NCBI RefSeq assembly: GCF_000349325.1
Contig: NC_020504.1
Location: 2,948,053-3,012,052 of the forward strand
Reading direction: 5' to 3'
DNA length: 64,000 nt
Origin: Streptomyces davaonensis JCM 4913
GTDB lineage: Bacteria > Actinomycetota > Actinomycetes > Streptomycetales > Streptomycetaceae
Numbering within the stretch: the first letter of the stretch is position 1; the number at the start of each line of letters is the position of its first letter. A program made the position numbers and the translations under genes. Under the pieces are notes generated by a model. The model had not been told where the DNA came from and did no database searches. It was given only the letters and a program-made list of their open reading frames with translations. This document shows positions 25,789 through 35,061 of the stretch, in pieces.

Positions 25789-27630
25789 TCATCGGACCCT
25801 GCTACGCAGGGTCGTGAGCAGATACGCGCACAGCAGAGTGGTCAGCGACAACGCCAGTGCCCCGCCCACGGGTTGAGCCACCACCCGCGCGACTCCGGCC
25901 AGATAGCGCTCTCCCCCGAAAGGCCACTGCGCCAGCAGCACTTCCCTGACCCGCAACGGAAATCCCGCCGCCGACCGCACGCCGGGGCCGTCCAGAACCT
26001 TGTGCACCAGCGGTACGACAAGCACGGGCACCGAGACCACTGCGGCGAGCCCGGCAGTCGTCGACCGGAACACCCCGGCGGCCAGCACCCCCGCCCAGGC
26101 GCACCCCACCACCAACCCCACCCAACTCGCGCTCAGCGAAAGCCACTCCACGGGAACTTCCGCCACCTCCCGTCCGTATACGAGATACAGCGCCTCCGCA
26201 TCGCACCCCACCGTCACCACGGCGAGCCCCACCGCGGTCAGCCCGGACACAAGAAGCTTGGCCGCGAGCAGTCCCAGCCTGCGCGGCACCGTGCCGCGGT
26301 CCGCCGCCAGCGCGGGGTGCCGGAACTCGTCCCCGAAGGCCAGCGCGCCGAGCAGCCCCGCCCCGAGCGCAGCGGGCGGCAACGGCAGCTCCCGCGGCCA
26401 GGCCGCCAGCAGCCGCTCCTGCGGGGTGTGCCCGACCCGGGCGAGCACCAGAGCGGTGAGGACGGAGACGACGAGCACGGCGGCGGCGGTGAGAAATCCG
26501 GTACTCACACCGACGGCACGCCGGAGTTCGTAGCGGAGGGGGCGGAGGGGACTGGGGGCGGAGCGGACGGAGATGGGGGGGTGGGAGGGAGGGGGAAGGG
26601 GGAGGGGGGGAGAGGGGGAATCGCTCGGATTCCGCGAACCGAGGGGACACCCCTCGGTGGCGGCCTCCTGGGGTTGTGTGTCGTCCGGGCCATCGGACGA
26701 TGGGGGCACCTGCTCGGCCTCGCGGTCGTGGTCGCCCGCTGCCCCGGGCCCCATGTCCCCCACCTCGTCGGCGAGTTGGTGTACGAGAACGCTGTGCCGG
26801 AAGGCGATCTCGCCGATGTCGGCACAGGTACTGCCGTACACGGAGAGGCGGTTGCCGTTCTCGCGGACGATCTCCACCGAGCGCTGCGCCGTGCGGGCGT
26901 CCTTGGCGAGGAGTGCCGCGAGGCGGGTGGCGTGCGGGGTGCGCACGGCGACGCGCGGGCGCAGGCGGGTCCGGGAGAAGTCGGCGGCGTCCTGGTCGGC
27001 GACGAGTCTGCCCTGGTCGAGGGTGATGACTCGGTCGGCCGTGCGGGCGGCTTCCTTGGGGTCGGCCGTGGTCAGCAGGACGGTGCCGCCCTGGCCGGCG
27101 TGGGCCCGCAGGACCCCGTACAGCCAGCGGCTCTCGCGAGTGGAGAGGCCGTCGGCGGGGTCGTCGAGCACGAGTGTGTGCGGATCGGCGAGCAGGGCGC
27201 CGGCCAGGCCGAGGCGGCGGTCCATGCCGCGGGAGAGGGTGCCGAGCCGTTCGTCGCGCAGGCTGACGAGGCCGACGACTTCGAGGACTTCGTCGGCGCG
27301 GCGGACGGGGACGCCCGCGGCGGCGCAGAGCATGCGCAGATGTCCGCGGACGGTGCGGGCGGGATGGCCCGGCACATCGCCGAGAAGGACGCCGACCTCG
27401 CGGGAGGGGTGGGCGATCCGGTGCAGGGGGCGGCCTCTGAAGTGGGTGAGTCCACGGCCCTGTTGGAGTTCGAGCATGAGTCTGAGTGCTGTCGTCTTGC
27501 CCGCTCCGGGTGTGCCGAGCAGCGCGGTCACTCGGCCGGCGCGCGCCTCGAAGGAGACGTCGTCGACGGCCGGCGGGAGCTCCTTGCGGGGGTCGCTGGT
27601 CAGTCCGAAGGCCTGGATCACCCGAAGCAA
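25789..27630 (-). CDS. ABC transporter with fused ATPase and membrane domains
   Basis: 613 residues. The N-terminal half is an ABC ATPase: Walker A GTPGAGKTT (39-47), signature LSRGMDRRLGLAGAL and Walker B LVLDDPADGL. A Pro/Ser-rich linker (about 320-350) leads to an ABC-2-type membrane domain with about six helices (375-610). Half-transporters of this kind usually export drugs, lipids or peptides; no substrate is evident. The signature reads SRGMD where SGGQ is usual, as in many ABC-2 systems. Neither TTG 27630 nor GTG 27621 has a clear ribosome site. A 12-bp palindrome sits at 27632-27643. Confidence 0.8.
   Translation of the reverse strand: MLRVIQAFGLTSDPRKELPPAVDDVSFEARAGRVTALLGTPGAGKTTALRLMLELQQGRGLTHFRGRPLHRIAHPSREVGVLLGDVPGHPARTVRGHLRMLCAAAGVPVRRADEVLEVVGLVSLRDERLGTLSRGMDRRLGLAGALLADPHTLVLDDPADGLSTRESRWLYGVLRAHAGQGGTVLLTTADPKEAARTADRVITLDQGRLVADQDAADFSRTRLRPRVAVRTPHATRLAALLAKDARTAQRSVEIVRENGNRLSVYGSTCADIGEIAFRHSVLVHQLADEVGDMGPGAAGDHDREAEQVPPSSDGPDDTQPQEAATEGCPLGSRNPSDSPSPPLPLPPPSHPPISVRSAPSPLRPLRYELRRAVGVSTGFLTAAAVLVVSVLTALVLARVGHTPQERLLAAWPRELPLPPAALGAGLLGALAFGDEFRHPALAADRGTVPRRLGLLAAKLLVSGLTAVGLAVVTVGCDAEALYLVYGREVAEVPVEWLSLSASWVGLVVGCAWAGVLAAGVFRSTTAGLAAVVSVPVLVVPLVHKVLDGPGVRSAAGFPLRVREVLLAQWPFGGERYLAGVARVVAQPVGGALALSLTTLLCAYLLTTLRSRVR
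26573..26627 (+). repeat. G-run block, potential G-quadruplex
   Basis: The plus strand, the non-template strand's complement for the ABC gene, has at least seven runs of three to seven G separated by one or two bases. It encodes the Pro-rich linker on the other strand. Confidence 0.6.
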
Positions 27631-27631
27631 G

Positions 27632-27643
27632 ATAGCGCGCTAT
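27632..27643. promoter_or_regulatory. 12-bp palindrome ahead of the ABC transporter gene
   Basis: ATAGCGCGCTAT is a perfect palindrome adjoining the TTG start at 27630. It may be an operator; it could equally be chance. Confidence 0.35.
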
Positions 27644-27758
27644 GTCCGGTTTTCCGGGCATAGCAAGGCCCGCTCCACGCGCGGCAGTAGGCGCGCTCGG
27701 ATCCCTGTTCGCCGTTCGCTCGGGGGCCCGGTCCCCGCTCGGGTTCCCGGTGCTCGCC

Positions 27759-28517
27759 TCAGACTTCGGGGCGGAGCATCGGGGGGTTGAGGAGGGTCGC
27801 GCCGCCGGCCCGGAAGAGCTGGGCGGGGCGTCCGCCCTGACGGGTGGTGGTGCCGCCGGTGGGCACGAGGAAGCCCGGAGTGCCGGTCACCTTGCGGTGG
27901 AAGTTGCGGGGGTCGAGGGCGACGCCCCAGACGGCTTCGTAGACACGGCGCAGCTCGCCGACGGTGAACTCCGTGGGGCAGAAGGCGGTGGCCAGCGAGG
28001 AGTACTCGATCTTGGAGCGGGCGCGCTCCACCCCGTCGGCGAGGATCTGTGCGTGGTCGAAAGCGAGCGGGGCGAGAGGTTCGCCGTCGCGGCCGTAGCC
28101 GCCCTGCTGGAGCAGCTCCTCGACCGGTGCCCAGCGTGCGTTGCTGGCGTCGCCGCCCGCACGGGGGGCGGGCAGGTCGGGGGCAAGGGCGAGGTGGGCG
28201 ACGCTGACGACGCGCATGCGCGGGTCCCGCTTGGGGTCGCCGTACGTGGCGAGCTGCTCCAGGTGGGCACCGTTGTCCTGGACAGGTACGGCGGGGTCGT
28301 GGGCGCGCATTCCGGTCTCCTCGGCCAGTTCACGTGCCGCGGCCTGGGCCAGGTCCTCGTCGGCCCGTACGAATCCGCCAGGCAGCGCCCAGCGCCCCTG
28401 GAACGGCGGTTCCCCCCTGCGTACCGCCAGCGCGCACAGGGCATGGCGGCGCACGGTCAGCACGACCAGGTCCACGGTGACGGCGAAGGGCGGAAAGGCT
28501 GACGGGTCGTAGGGCAT
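27759..28517 (-). CDS. Nudix hydrolase with NrtR-type winged helix
   Basis: 252 residues. The Nudix box is perfect (G-x5-E-x7-REL-x-EE-x-G, about residues 47-69, with ALPGGF just ahead). Residues about 160-235 form a winged helix like that of NrtR (YSSLATAFCPTEFTVGELRRVYEAVWG). NrtR proteins regulate NAD metabolism by binding ADP-ribose; here the catalytic box is intact, so it could be an enzyme, a regulator or both. ATG start at 28517. A TCGTC/GACGA inverted repeat lies just upstream (28529-28543). No NAD gene adjoins it. Confidence 0.83.
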   Translation of the reverse strand: MPYDPSAFPPFAVTVDLVVLTVRRHALCALAVRRGEPPFQGRWALPGGFVRADEDLAQAAARELAEETGMRAHDPAVPVQDNGAHLEQLATYGDPKRDPRMRVVSVAHLALAPDLPAPRAGGDASNARWAPVEELLQQGGYGRDGEPLAPLAFDHAQILADGVERARSKIEYSSLATAFCPTEFTVGELRRVYEAVWGVALDPRNFHRKVTGTPGFLVPTGGTTTRQGGRPAQLFRAGGATLLNPPMLRPEV

Positions 28518-28576
28518 GCGGCGATCATAGTCGTCTGCCTGACGATAAACACTCCCTTCGCCGGTCGCATCGACCG

Positions 28577-28660
28577 CTGATCGAGTTCGCTTCGTGCCGG
28601 GCGTCCTCAGTGTCGTCAACTGATCGACTTCGCTCCGTGCCGGGCCTGCGCTGTGTCGTG
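28577..28660. repeat. Imperfect 43-bp tandem direct repeat
   Basis: Two copies starting CTGATCGA at 28577 and 28620 share most of their length (CTGATCGA-TTCGCT-CGTGCCGGGC...GTGTCGT). They lie between the Nudix gene and the debranching-like gene. No function is evident. Confidence 0.55.
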
Positions 28661-28680
28661 GTGTGGGGTGTCGTCCGAGG

Positions 28681-30936
28681 TCACACTCCCAGCTGTAGTC
28701 CGTCGGCGGCCTCCTCGACCATGGCGAGGCCGAGGCGGCCGATCCGTACGGAGAAGGGGGCGCCCGCGACCCGTAGTCCGGTGAGGACGATCTCCCCGAG
28801 CGGGGCACTGGCGGCGGGGCGGAGGGTGACGGTGCCCGCGGGGGCGTCGGGGCGGATTCCTGCGAGGCTGGTCAGCAGCAGTACCCCGGCCGCGGCGGCC
28901 GCGGCGGCCGGGCGGCAGGCCGCCGGGTGCGGGATCGGTGCGCTGCCGTCGGTGCGCTGCTCTCCCCCGTACATCTCCGGCAGGCGGTGGTCGAAGGCAT
29001 CGGCCGCCGCCAGTGCGCCGCGCAGCAGCCCGCTCGCCTCCTTCTCGTATCCGGCGGCGATCAGACCGGCCACGGCGATCGCTGTCTCGTGGGTGCGTAC
29101 GGCTCCGCTGCGGTGGCCGAAGGGGTTGAATCCCGGCTCCTTCGCGGCCAGTCCGCGCAGTCCCCAGCCGGAGTCCATCATCGGGCTGCCGAGGAGTCGG
29201 GCGAGTTGCTCGGTCTGCACCTTGTCGAGGAGTCCGGGTGCTCGTTCGCCGCCGCCCAGCAGGCCGGTGTCGAGGAGGTGGGCGGTGGCCGCGCCCAGGT
29301 GCGGTACGAGCCGTCCGTCCGGGGCCCGGGCCGCCGCGGGCCTGCCGCCGCCGAGGTCGTCGATCCAGAAGTCCCGCTGGAACGCGGCCCGCAGACTTCT
29401 CGCCCACTGCCGCAGCCCCGGGCCGCCCGGTCGTCCGAAGGCGTCCAGGAGATCGGCGCCGAGCCGGGCCGCACGGTGGGCATGGGCCTGCGTTTCGCAG
29501 CGTTGCGGTCCACCGGGGTGTGGGTCGCTGAGGTAGGTGCCCTCGCCGACGGTCGTGCGCAGCCAGGTCAGGCATTGCTCTGCGGCTGGGAGCAGTTCCT
29601 CGGTCTCCCTTTCCGGGAGCCCCCAGCGTCGGGCCTCGGCGAGGAGTGCGGGGAAGAGCAGAGTGGCTTCCGTGGCCGTGCAGCTCGGTGGCAGGTGGGG
29701 GCCCGCGTCCCGGCGCGGGCCGGGGATCATGCCGGAGCGCGGTCCGTCGGTGAGCTGGGTGCGGGCCAGGGTGCGGAGCGTGCCCGCGGCGAGACGGGTG
29801 CCCAGGGGCAGTGTCATGCGGGCCGCGGCGAGGGCTTCGGCGGGGGCCAGGCCGCACCGCCAGGGTGCTCCCGCGGCGAGGTGGGTGTCGGTGGGGTGGG
29901 TGGGGTCGCGCAGCAGGAGGGCGTGAAGGTCGTCGACACAGGAGCGCAGGAGCGCTGCCGCGCCTGGGTGGTCGCCCGCGGCTCGGGCGGGGGCGAGCGG
30001 CGTCGTCGCGGATGCCTGGGCCACGGCCCGGAGCGGGCCTTCTCCGTCCAGTCGTGCCTTCAGCTCCACACTCGCGCTGCCGCCGGGGGGCAGTTCGATC
30101 TCCCAGCGCAGCAGGCCTGCGGAGGCCAGGGCGTCGGTGGGTGGCGGGTCCGCGGTGACGGCCGAGCTTCCCGTAGGGCTCGTCCAGCGCAGGCCGGAGT
30201 CGTGGACGGTGGCGGGTAGTTCGGGGCCGGTTCTGCCGGAGGCGATGGCGCTGAGGTCGGCCAGATCTGTCCCCAGGGCGACCTCGAGGGGCAGGCGCAG
30301 GGGGCGAGGGGCCGCGCTGTGGAGGGTGATCCGCTCGGTGCCGTCCGCCCGCCGGACGCGCTCGACGGTGACGTCGGGATCCGGGCCCGCGTCCGGGGAG
30401 GCACGGAGGGTTCCCACGAAACGTGCTCGGTCCGCGGCTGTCATGCGGGCGTGCACGGGGAGCGGTTCGCGACCGGCGACTCGTACGTGGCACCGGGAGA
30501 GCAGTCGTCGGCCCGCTCGGTAGAACCCTTCCAGTCCCTCACCGGTCAGCTGTGCGCGCTCCGTGGAGACGGCGAGGCCGGGGACGGCTACACAGATGAG
30601 GGCGGTGTGGGTGGGGGGTAGGTCGGAGGGGCGTCGGGGCGGGGCTCCTGGTGGGGATCCGGGGTGTGGTGGGAGGGGGGTGCGGCGGGTCGTTGCTGTG
30701 GGAGGCAGGGGTGGGGGTGCGCCGGGCGGCGGGGGCCGGTGAGTGCCGGGTGGGCCGATGACGTCAGCTGGGGAAGGCGGCTCGGATCCGAATCCGGGCA
30801 GGCCGACGTCGTCGGCCGTGGAGGGCGGCCTGGACCGAAGTCCGGGCAGGCGGTAGTCGTCGGCGGTGGAGGGCGGCTTGGACCGGGATCCGGGGAGGCG
30901 GTCGTCGGCGCTGGAGGGCGGAGTCGGCTGGTGCAT
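28681..30936 (-). CDS. Glycogen-debranching-enzyme-like protein
   Basis: About 751 residues from ATG 30936 (AGAGGAAG eight bases upstream). Residues 1-110 are Pro-rich with four imperfect 16-residue repeats (ADDxxLPGxxSxPPST-like). The middle part resembles the N-terminal domain of GDE-type amylo-alpha-1,6-glucosidases (GLEGFYRAGRRLLSRCHVRV). The C-terminal half resembles an alpha/alpha-toroid (DSGWGLRGLAAKEPGFNPFGHRSGAVRTHETA). It would act on alpha-1,6 branches of storage polysaccharide, but catalytic residues could not be assigned with confidence. No signal peptide. Confidence 0.7.
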   Translation of the reverse strand: MHQPTPPSSADDRLPGSRSKPPSTADDYRLPGLRSRPPSTADDVGLPGFGSEPPSPADVIGPPGTHRPPPPGAPPPLPPTATTRRTPLPPHPGSPPGAPPRRPSDLPPTHTALICVAVPGLAVSTERAQLTGEGLEGFYRAGRRLLSRCHVRVAGREPLPVHARMTAADRARFVGTLRASPDAGPDPDVTVERVRRADGTERITLHSAAPRPLRLPLEVALGTDLADLSAIASGRTGPELPATVHDSGLRWTSPTGSSAVTADPPPTDALASAGLLRWEIELPPGGSASVELKARLDGEGPLRAVAQASATTPLAPARAAGDHPGAAALLRSCVDDLHALLLRDPTHPTDTHLAAGAPWRCGLAPAEALAAARMTLPLGTRLAAGTLRTLARTQLTDGPRSGMIPGPRRDAGPHLPPSCTATEATLLFPALLAEARRWGLPERETEELLPAAEQCLTWLRTTVGEGTYLSDPHPGGPQRCETQAHAHRAARLGADLLDAFGRPGGPGLRQWARSLRAAFQRDFWIDDLGGGRPAAARAPDGRLVPHLGAATAHLLDTGLLGGGERAPGLLDKVQTEQLARLLGSPMMDSGWGLRGLAAKEPGFNPFGHRSGAVRTHETAIAVAGLIAAGYEKEASGLLRGALAAADAFDHRLPEMYGGEQRTDGSAPIPHPAACRPAAAAAAAGVLLLTSLAGIRPDAPAGTVTLRPAASAPLGEIVLTGLRVAGAPFSVRIGRLGLAMVEEAADGLQLGV

Positions 30937-31136
30937 GGGGCGGCTTCCTCTGCGCTCTGTGCGCCTGGGGCGTGTTCGGCGCCGGGTGGGGGATCCGGGG
31001 ATACCTGGGCAGGCCGGCGGCACGGCCCGTGCAGGCGTTCCGCCACTCAGGTGAACGGGGTGACGCTTCTCGGGGTCACGCCCGGAAGCGGGTGACCCGG
31101 GCGAACGGGGGTCGCTGAGGTGCGCGTCGCCCGTGA

Positions 31137-32753
31137 TCACGCATCCCCCTCGGGTGCCGTGTTCGTACCTTCCTGGCAACTCCCGCGGCGCTTCCCCGAG
31201 GCACGCGTGGGCCGGGGCTTGCGCGTTGCGCCGGGGTGCGTGCCGCCCGCCGGGGTGCGGGGGCGCGGCACCCTGGTCCTGGGCCGGCGGCCCGCCCTGC
31301 CGACCGGGGCTGACGCCGAGTTGTCGGCGGGTCGTGACGCTGAACCGTGGTTGGGTCGCGAGGGCGCACTGGCTGGCTGGGGCGACGTGCTGTTCGTAGG
31401 CTGCGACGGCGAGCCATCGGTCAGTGGCACCGGCGAACCCTCGGTCGGTGACACCGGCGATCCATCGGCAGGTCGTGATGACGAGCCGTCGCCCGAACCG
31501 GTGTCAGGTCCACTGCCGGTAAGGGCCGCTCCGCTGTTCGGGACCGCCCGCCCGCGCTCCGCGCGCAAGCAGCGTCGGATCGACTCCGGGTCCAGTCCCT
31601 CATTGCAGGCCTGATGTAGAAGGCGGGCGAACAGGTAGTCAGGGTCCGCGCCGAGGGCCATGGCGAGTGCTTCGCGGGCCTCCAGTTCGTCGCCCGTGGA
31701 CCAGGCGACCCAGCCGACGAGAGTGAGGGGCGCCGCGGCGTGCTCGCCGTAGGGGCCGACGCAACGGCGGGCCAGGGCTCGCCACAGACGCAGCGCCGGG
31801 CCTGCCTCGTCGCCCTCCATCCACGCGGCGGCGCGGTCGCGAGTCGTGCGGTCCTGGAGACCGAGGATGAGCCGGGCCGCCTCGTCGTGTGTGAGGAGGT
31901 CGTCGTCGCGGAGGTCCGCGGTGAGTGTGCCGGAGACGGACGGTGCTTCGGCGAGGCGCTCCATCATCCGCTCCGCAAGTTCCAGGGTCTCGTCCGCGAC
32001 CTCCGCGCGGGATGCGTCTTCGAGGATCCGTGGGACCAGGGCCATGCCCGCGGTGTCGAGGGCGACCTCCTGTTCCAGGGCGGCTCCGGTCTCCCAGGGG
32101 AACAGCCTGGCGCGCAGCTCACGCAGGGTGCCGCGGACCTGAAGCCCGGCGTACGTGGCTGCCGCAGCCAGTACCGAGGTGCCGGGCAGGCCCATCACGG
32201 TGCCGTCCGGCGGGCAGCAGCCTTCGTTGGCGCAGCAGTACGACCAGAAGCGGCCTTCCGAGATGCACAGGGCCTCGATCACCGGTACGTCGAGGTGACC
32301 GCTCTCGACGCGCAGTTTCTGTGCCAGGGGGCGCAGGCGCTCCATGACCTGTCGGCCGGACTCGCCCGCTGCGGGCTCCTGACAGAGGAAGGCCACGATC
32401 TGCTCGGGGCGGGCGCCCCGGCGTTCACTGCCCGTGACCAGTCCGTGGGCCAACTGCCGGGCCGCGGACGGCCAGTCGTCCGGGTTGGTGGGGATGCCGA
32501 GCCGAGCCCGCCCGCCGAAGCGGCCGCGGCCGTCCCGGTCGTGCAGGGCGACCAGCACGATGCTGTCCTCGGGGCGGTAGCCCAGCAGATACGGCAGTGC
32601 GTCGGCCAGTTCGGCCGGGGTGCGCAGGGTGACTTGCTGTTCGCCGCCGTGGCCTTCGTAGGTGGTGCAGTCGAGTTGGTTCGCGGGGTGCGTCCCGTGC
32701 CCCACGATGTCGCTGTTCTCAGGGTTTCCAGCGGTTTCGCCGTGATTCGTCAT
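31137..32753 (-). CDS. DUF4192 family protein with Ser/Pro-rich tail
   Basis: 538 residues. Residues about 35-365 are a DUF4192 domain (VTLRTPAELADALPYLLGYRPEDSIVLVAL is the usual opening; FWSYCCANEGCCPPDG holds a conserved Cys cluster). Residues about 415-538 are low-complexity Ser/Pro/Gly with DGSP-type repeats and a basic end. Function unknown; it is widespread in actinobacteria, and the Cys cluster suggests a metal site. It lies downstream of RecQ in the same orientation with a 154-bp gap. Confidence 0.8.
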   Translation of the reverse strand: MTNHGETAGNPENSDIVGHGTHPANQLDCTTYEGHGGEQQVTLRTPAELADALPYLLGYRPEDSIVLVALHDRDGRGRFGGRARLGIPTNPDDWPSAARQLAHGLVTGSERRGARPEQIVAFLCQEPAAGESGRQVMERLRPLAQKLRVESGHLDVPVIEALCISEGRFWSYCCANEGCCPPDGTVMGLPGTSVLAAAATYAGLQVRGTLRELRARLFPWETGAALEQEVALDTAGMALVPRILEDASRAEVADETLELAERMMERLAEAPSVSGTLTADLRDDDLLTHDEAARLILGLQDRTTRDRAAAWMEGDEAGPALRLWRALARRCVGPYGEHAAAPLTLVGWVAWSTGDELEAREALAMALGADPDYLFARLLHQACNEGLDPESIRRCLRAERGRAVPNSGAALTGSGPDTGSGDGSSSRPADGSPVSPTEGSPVPLTDGSPSQPTNSTSPQPASAPSRPNHGSASRPADNSASAPVGRAGRRPRTRVPRPRTPAGGTHPGATRKPRPTRASGKRRGSCQEGTNTAPEGDA

Positions 32754-32907
32754 GGCAAGACGATCTCGCGGATCGCAATCTTCCGCTTTGCCCTGTGGAT
32801 AACTCGGAGCAGGGACATGGCAATTCCACAGGGTGCGGCTCTCGGCGTACCGGCGGAGTCTCCGCTCAGCGTGAAGCAGAGCACGCCGCCCAGGCCACCG
32901 CGCAGGC

Positions 32908-35061
32908 TCAGCCCGCCGCAGCCAGCACCAGTGGAAGCACCTCGCCGCTTCCGGCCCGCCGCAGCAGCCGACCCGCGACCGCCAGAGTCCAGCCCGTGTC
33001 GGTGTAGTCGTCCACGAGCAGCACGGGACCGCGCGAGTTGCCCAGGGCCTCGGCCAGTTCCCCGGACACGCTGAACGCATCCGACAGTGCCCGCAGCCGT
33101 TGCGCCGAATTGCTGCGCCGCACCGCATGCTCCGGACCCGTGTGCGTCAGCGCGCCGAGGAACGGCAGCCGCCCGATGTCCGCGATGCCCTGGGCCAGCG
33201 TGCCCACCAACTGCGGCCGCGTCAGGGACGGCACCGCCACGACACCGACCGGCCGGGCCGACGCCTGTTCCCCGCCCGACGCCCAACCGCCCGGTGACCG
33301 CGCCCAGTCGGCGAGAACGGCCACCGCCGCCCGCAGGACGTCGTCCGGGACCGGACCGTCCGCCGCGTTCTCGGCCAGCAGCGGGCGCAGGCGGTTGCCC
33401 CACCCGATGTCCGAGAGCCGCCCCAGGGCTCGACCGGTGGAGCACTGCTCGCCCGCCGGGATCCGTCCCTTGAGGTCGATGCCCAGGGCGGGCATCCCGG
33501 TCGGCCACATCCGGCGCGGCTCGACCTCGACCCCGGGTCGGTCCAGCTCCTTGGTCGCGCCCGTCAGCGCCTCCTCCGTAACAGTGGAATCAGTCCACGG
33601 GCCCGCGCAGTTGTCGCACCGGCCGCATGCGGTGGCGCCCTCGTCGTCCAGTTGTCGGCGCAGGAACTCCATGCGGCAGCGGGAGGTGCCGGCGTACTCG
33701 CGCATGGCTTGCTGCTCGGCGGCTCGCTGTCGGGCTACCCAGGCATAGCGTTCGGTGTCGTACGCCCAGTCCGCCCCGGTGGCGATCCAGCCGCCCTTGA
33801 CGCGCTTGACCGCGCCGTCGACGTCCAGCACCTTCAACATGGTCTCCAGGCGGCTGCGCCGTAGCTCCACGGCTGCCTCCAGGGCCGGCACGGACAGGGG
33901 CCGTCCGGCCCCGGAGAGGGCGGAGAGGGTCTGTCGGACCTGGGCCTCGGGCGGGAACGCGGTGTCGGCGAAGTAGCGCCAGATGGCCTCGTCCTCCTTG
34001 CCCGGCAGCAGCAGGACGTCGGCGTGGGCGACGCCTCGGCCGGCACGTCCGACCTGCTGGTAGTAGGCGATCGGCGAGGAGGGCGAGCCGAGGTGGACCA
34101 CGAAGCCCAGGTCCGGCTTGTCGAAGCCCATGCCGAGCGCGGAGGTCGCCACCAGGGCCTTCACCCGGTTCGCGAGGAGATCCTCCTCGGCCTGGAGCCG
34201 GTCCGCGTTCTCCGTGCGCCCGGTGTAGGAGGCCACGGCGAAGCCGCGTTGCCGCAGGAAGGCGGTGGCTTCCTCCGCCGCTGCGACGGTGAGGGCGTAG
34301 ATGATCCCCGAGCCCGGCAGCTCGTCCAGGTGCTCCGCCAGCCAGGCCAGACGGTGTGCGGCGTCCGGCAGTTGGACCACGCCGAGTCGCAGGCTCTCCC
34401 GGTCCAGTGGGCCGCGCAGCACCAGGGCCTCTCCGGCGCCGGTGCCCAGTTGCTCGGCCACATCGGCCGTCACGCGCGCGTTGGCGGTCGCGGTGGTGGC
34501 GAGTACGGGCACACCGGGAGAGAGTTCGGCCAGCATCGCCCGCAGCCGGCGGTAGTCCGGGCGGAAGTCATGGCCCCAGTCGGAGATGCAGTGCGCCTCG
34601 TCGACCACGAGGAGACCGGTGGTGGCGGCGAGCTTGGGCAGCATCTGGTCGCGGAAGTCGACGGAGTTGAGGCGCTCCGGGCTCACGAGGAGCACATCGG
34701 TCTCGCCGCGCTCGACCTCGTCGTGGATGGTGTCCCACTCCTCGGGGTTGGCCGAGTTGATGGTGCGCGCCCGGATGCCCGCCCGCTCCGCCGCCCCGAC
34801 CTGGTTGCGCATGAGCGCCAGCAGTGGCGAGACGATCACCGTGGGGCCGGAGCCGCGCCGGCGGAGCAGGGCGGTGGCGACGAAGTAGACCGCCGACTTG
34901 CCCCAGCCGGTGCGCTGCACCACCAGGGCGCGCCTGCGCTCCCGCACCAGCGCGGCCACGGCCTGCCACTGGTCCTCCCGCAGGCGCGCGGAGCCTCCCG
35001 GGTCGCCCACCAGCTGACCGAGGATGGCATCGGCTTCGGCACGGAGTTCCAGTTCGTCCAT
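32908..35061 (-). CDS. recQ: RecQ-family DNA helicase with C-terminal phosphoribosyltransferase-like domain
   Basis: About 717 residues. Helicase core: Walker A RTGWGKSA (about 50), DEAHCISDWGHDFRPDY, TATA, and QVGRAGRG. A RecQ zinc-binding segment follows (CRMEFLRRQ...CGRCDNC). There is no HRDC domain. Residues about 560-717 instead end in VLLVDDYTDTGWTLA, a clear PRPP-binding loop, preceded by a PRTase-like fold (GALTHTGPEHAVRRSNSAQR). It should unwind DNA 3' to 5'; the role of the tail is unknown. ATG 35061 with GGGGG upstream; TTG 35073 is an alternative. Confidence 0.85.
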   Translation of the reverse strand: MDELELRAEADAILGQLVGDPGGSARLREDQWQAVAALVRERRRALVVQRTGWGKSAVYFVATALLRRRGSGPTVIVSPLLALMRNQVGAAERAGIRARTINSANPEEWDTIHDEVERGETDVLLVSPERLNSVDFRDQMLPKLAATTGLLVVDEAHCISDWGHDFRPDYRRLRAMLAELSPGVPVLATTATANARVTADVAEQLGTGAGEALVLRGPLDRESLRLGVVQLPDAAHRLAWLAEHLDELPGSGIIYALTVAAAEEATAFLRQRGFAVASYTGRTENADRLQAEEDLLANRVKALVATSALGMGFDKPDLGFVVHLGSPSSPIAYYQQVGRAGRGVAHADVLLLPGKEDEAIWRYFADTAFPPEAQVRQTLSALSGAGRPLSVPALEAAVELRRSRLETMLKVLDVDGAVKRVKGGWIATGADWAYDTERYAWVARQRAAEQQAMREYAGTSRCRMEFLRRQLDDEGATACGRCDNCAGPWTDSTVTEEALTGATKELDRPGVEVEPRRMWPTGMPALGIDLKGRIPAGEQCSTGRALGRLSDIGWGNRLRPLLAENAADGPVPDDVLRAAVAVLADWARSPGGWASGGEQASARPVGVVAVPSLTRPQLVGTLAQGIADIGRLPFLGALTHTGPEHAVRRSNSAQRLRALSDAFSVSGELAEALGNSRGPVLLVDDYTDTGWTLAVAGRLLRRAGSGEVLPLVLAAAG

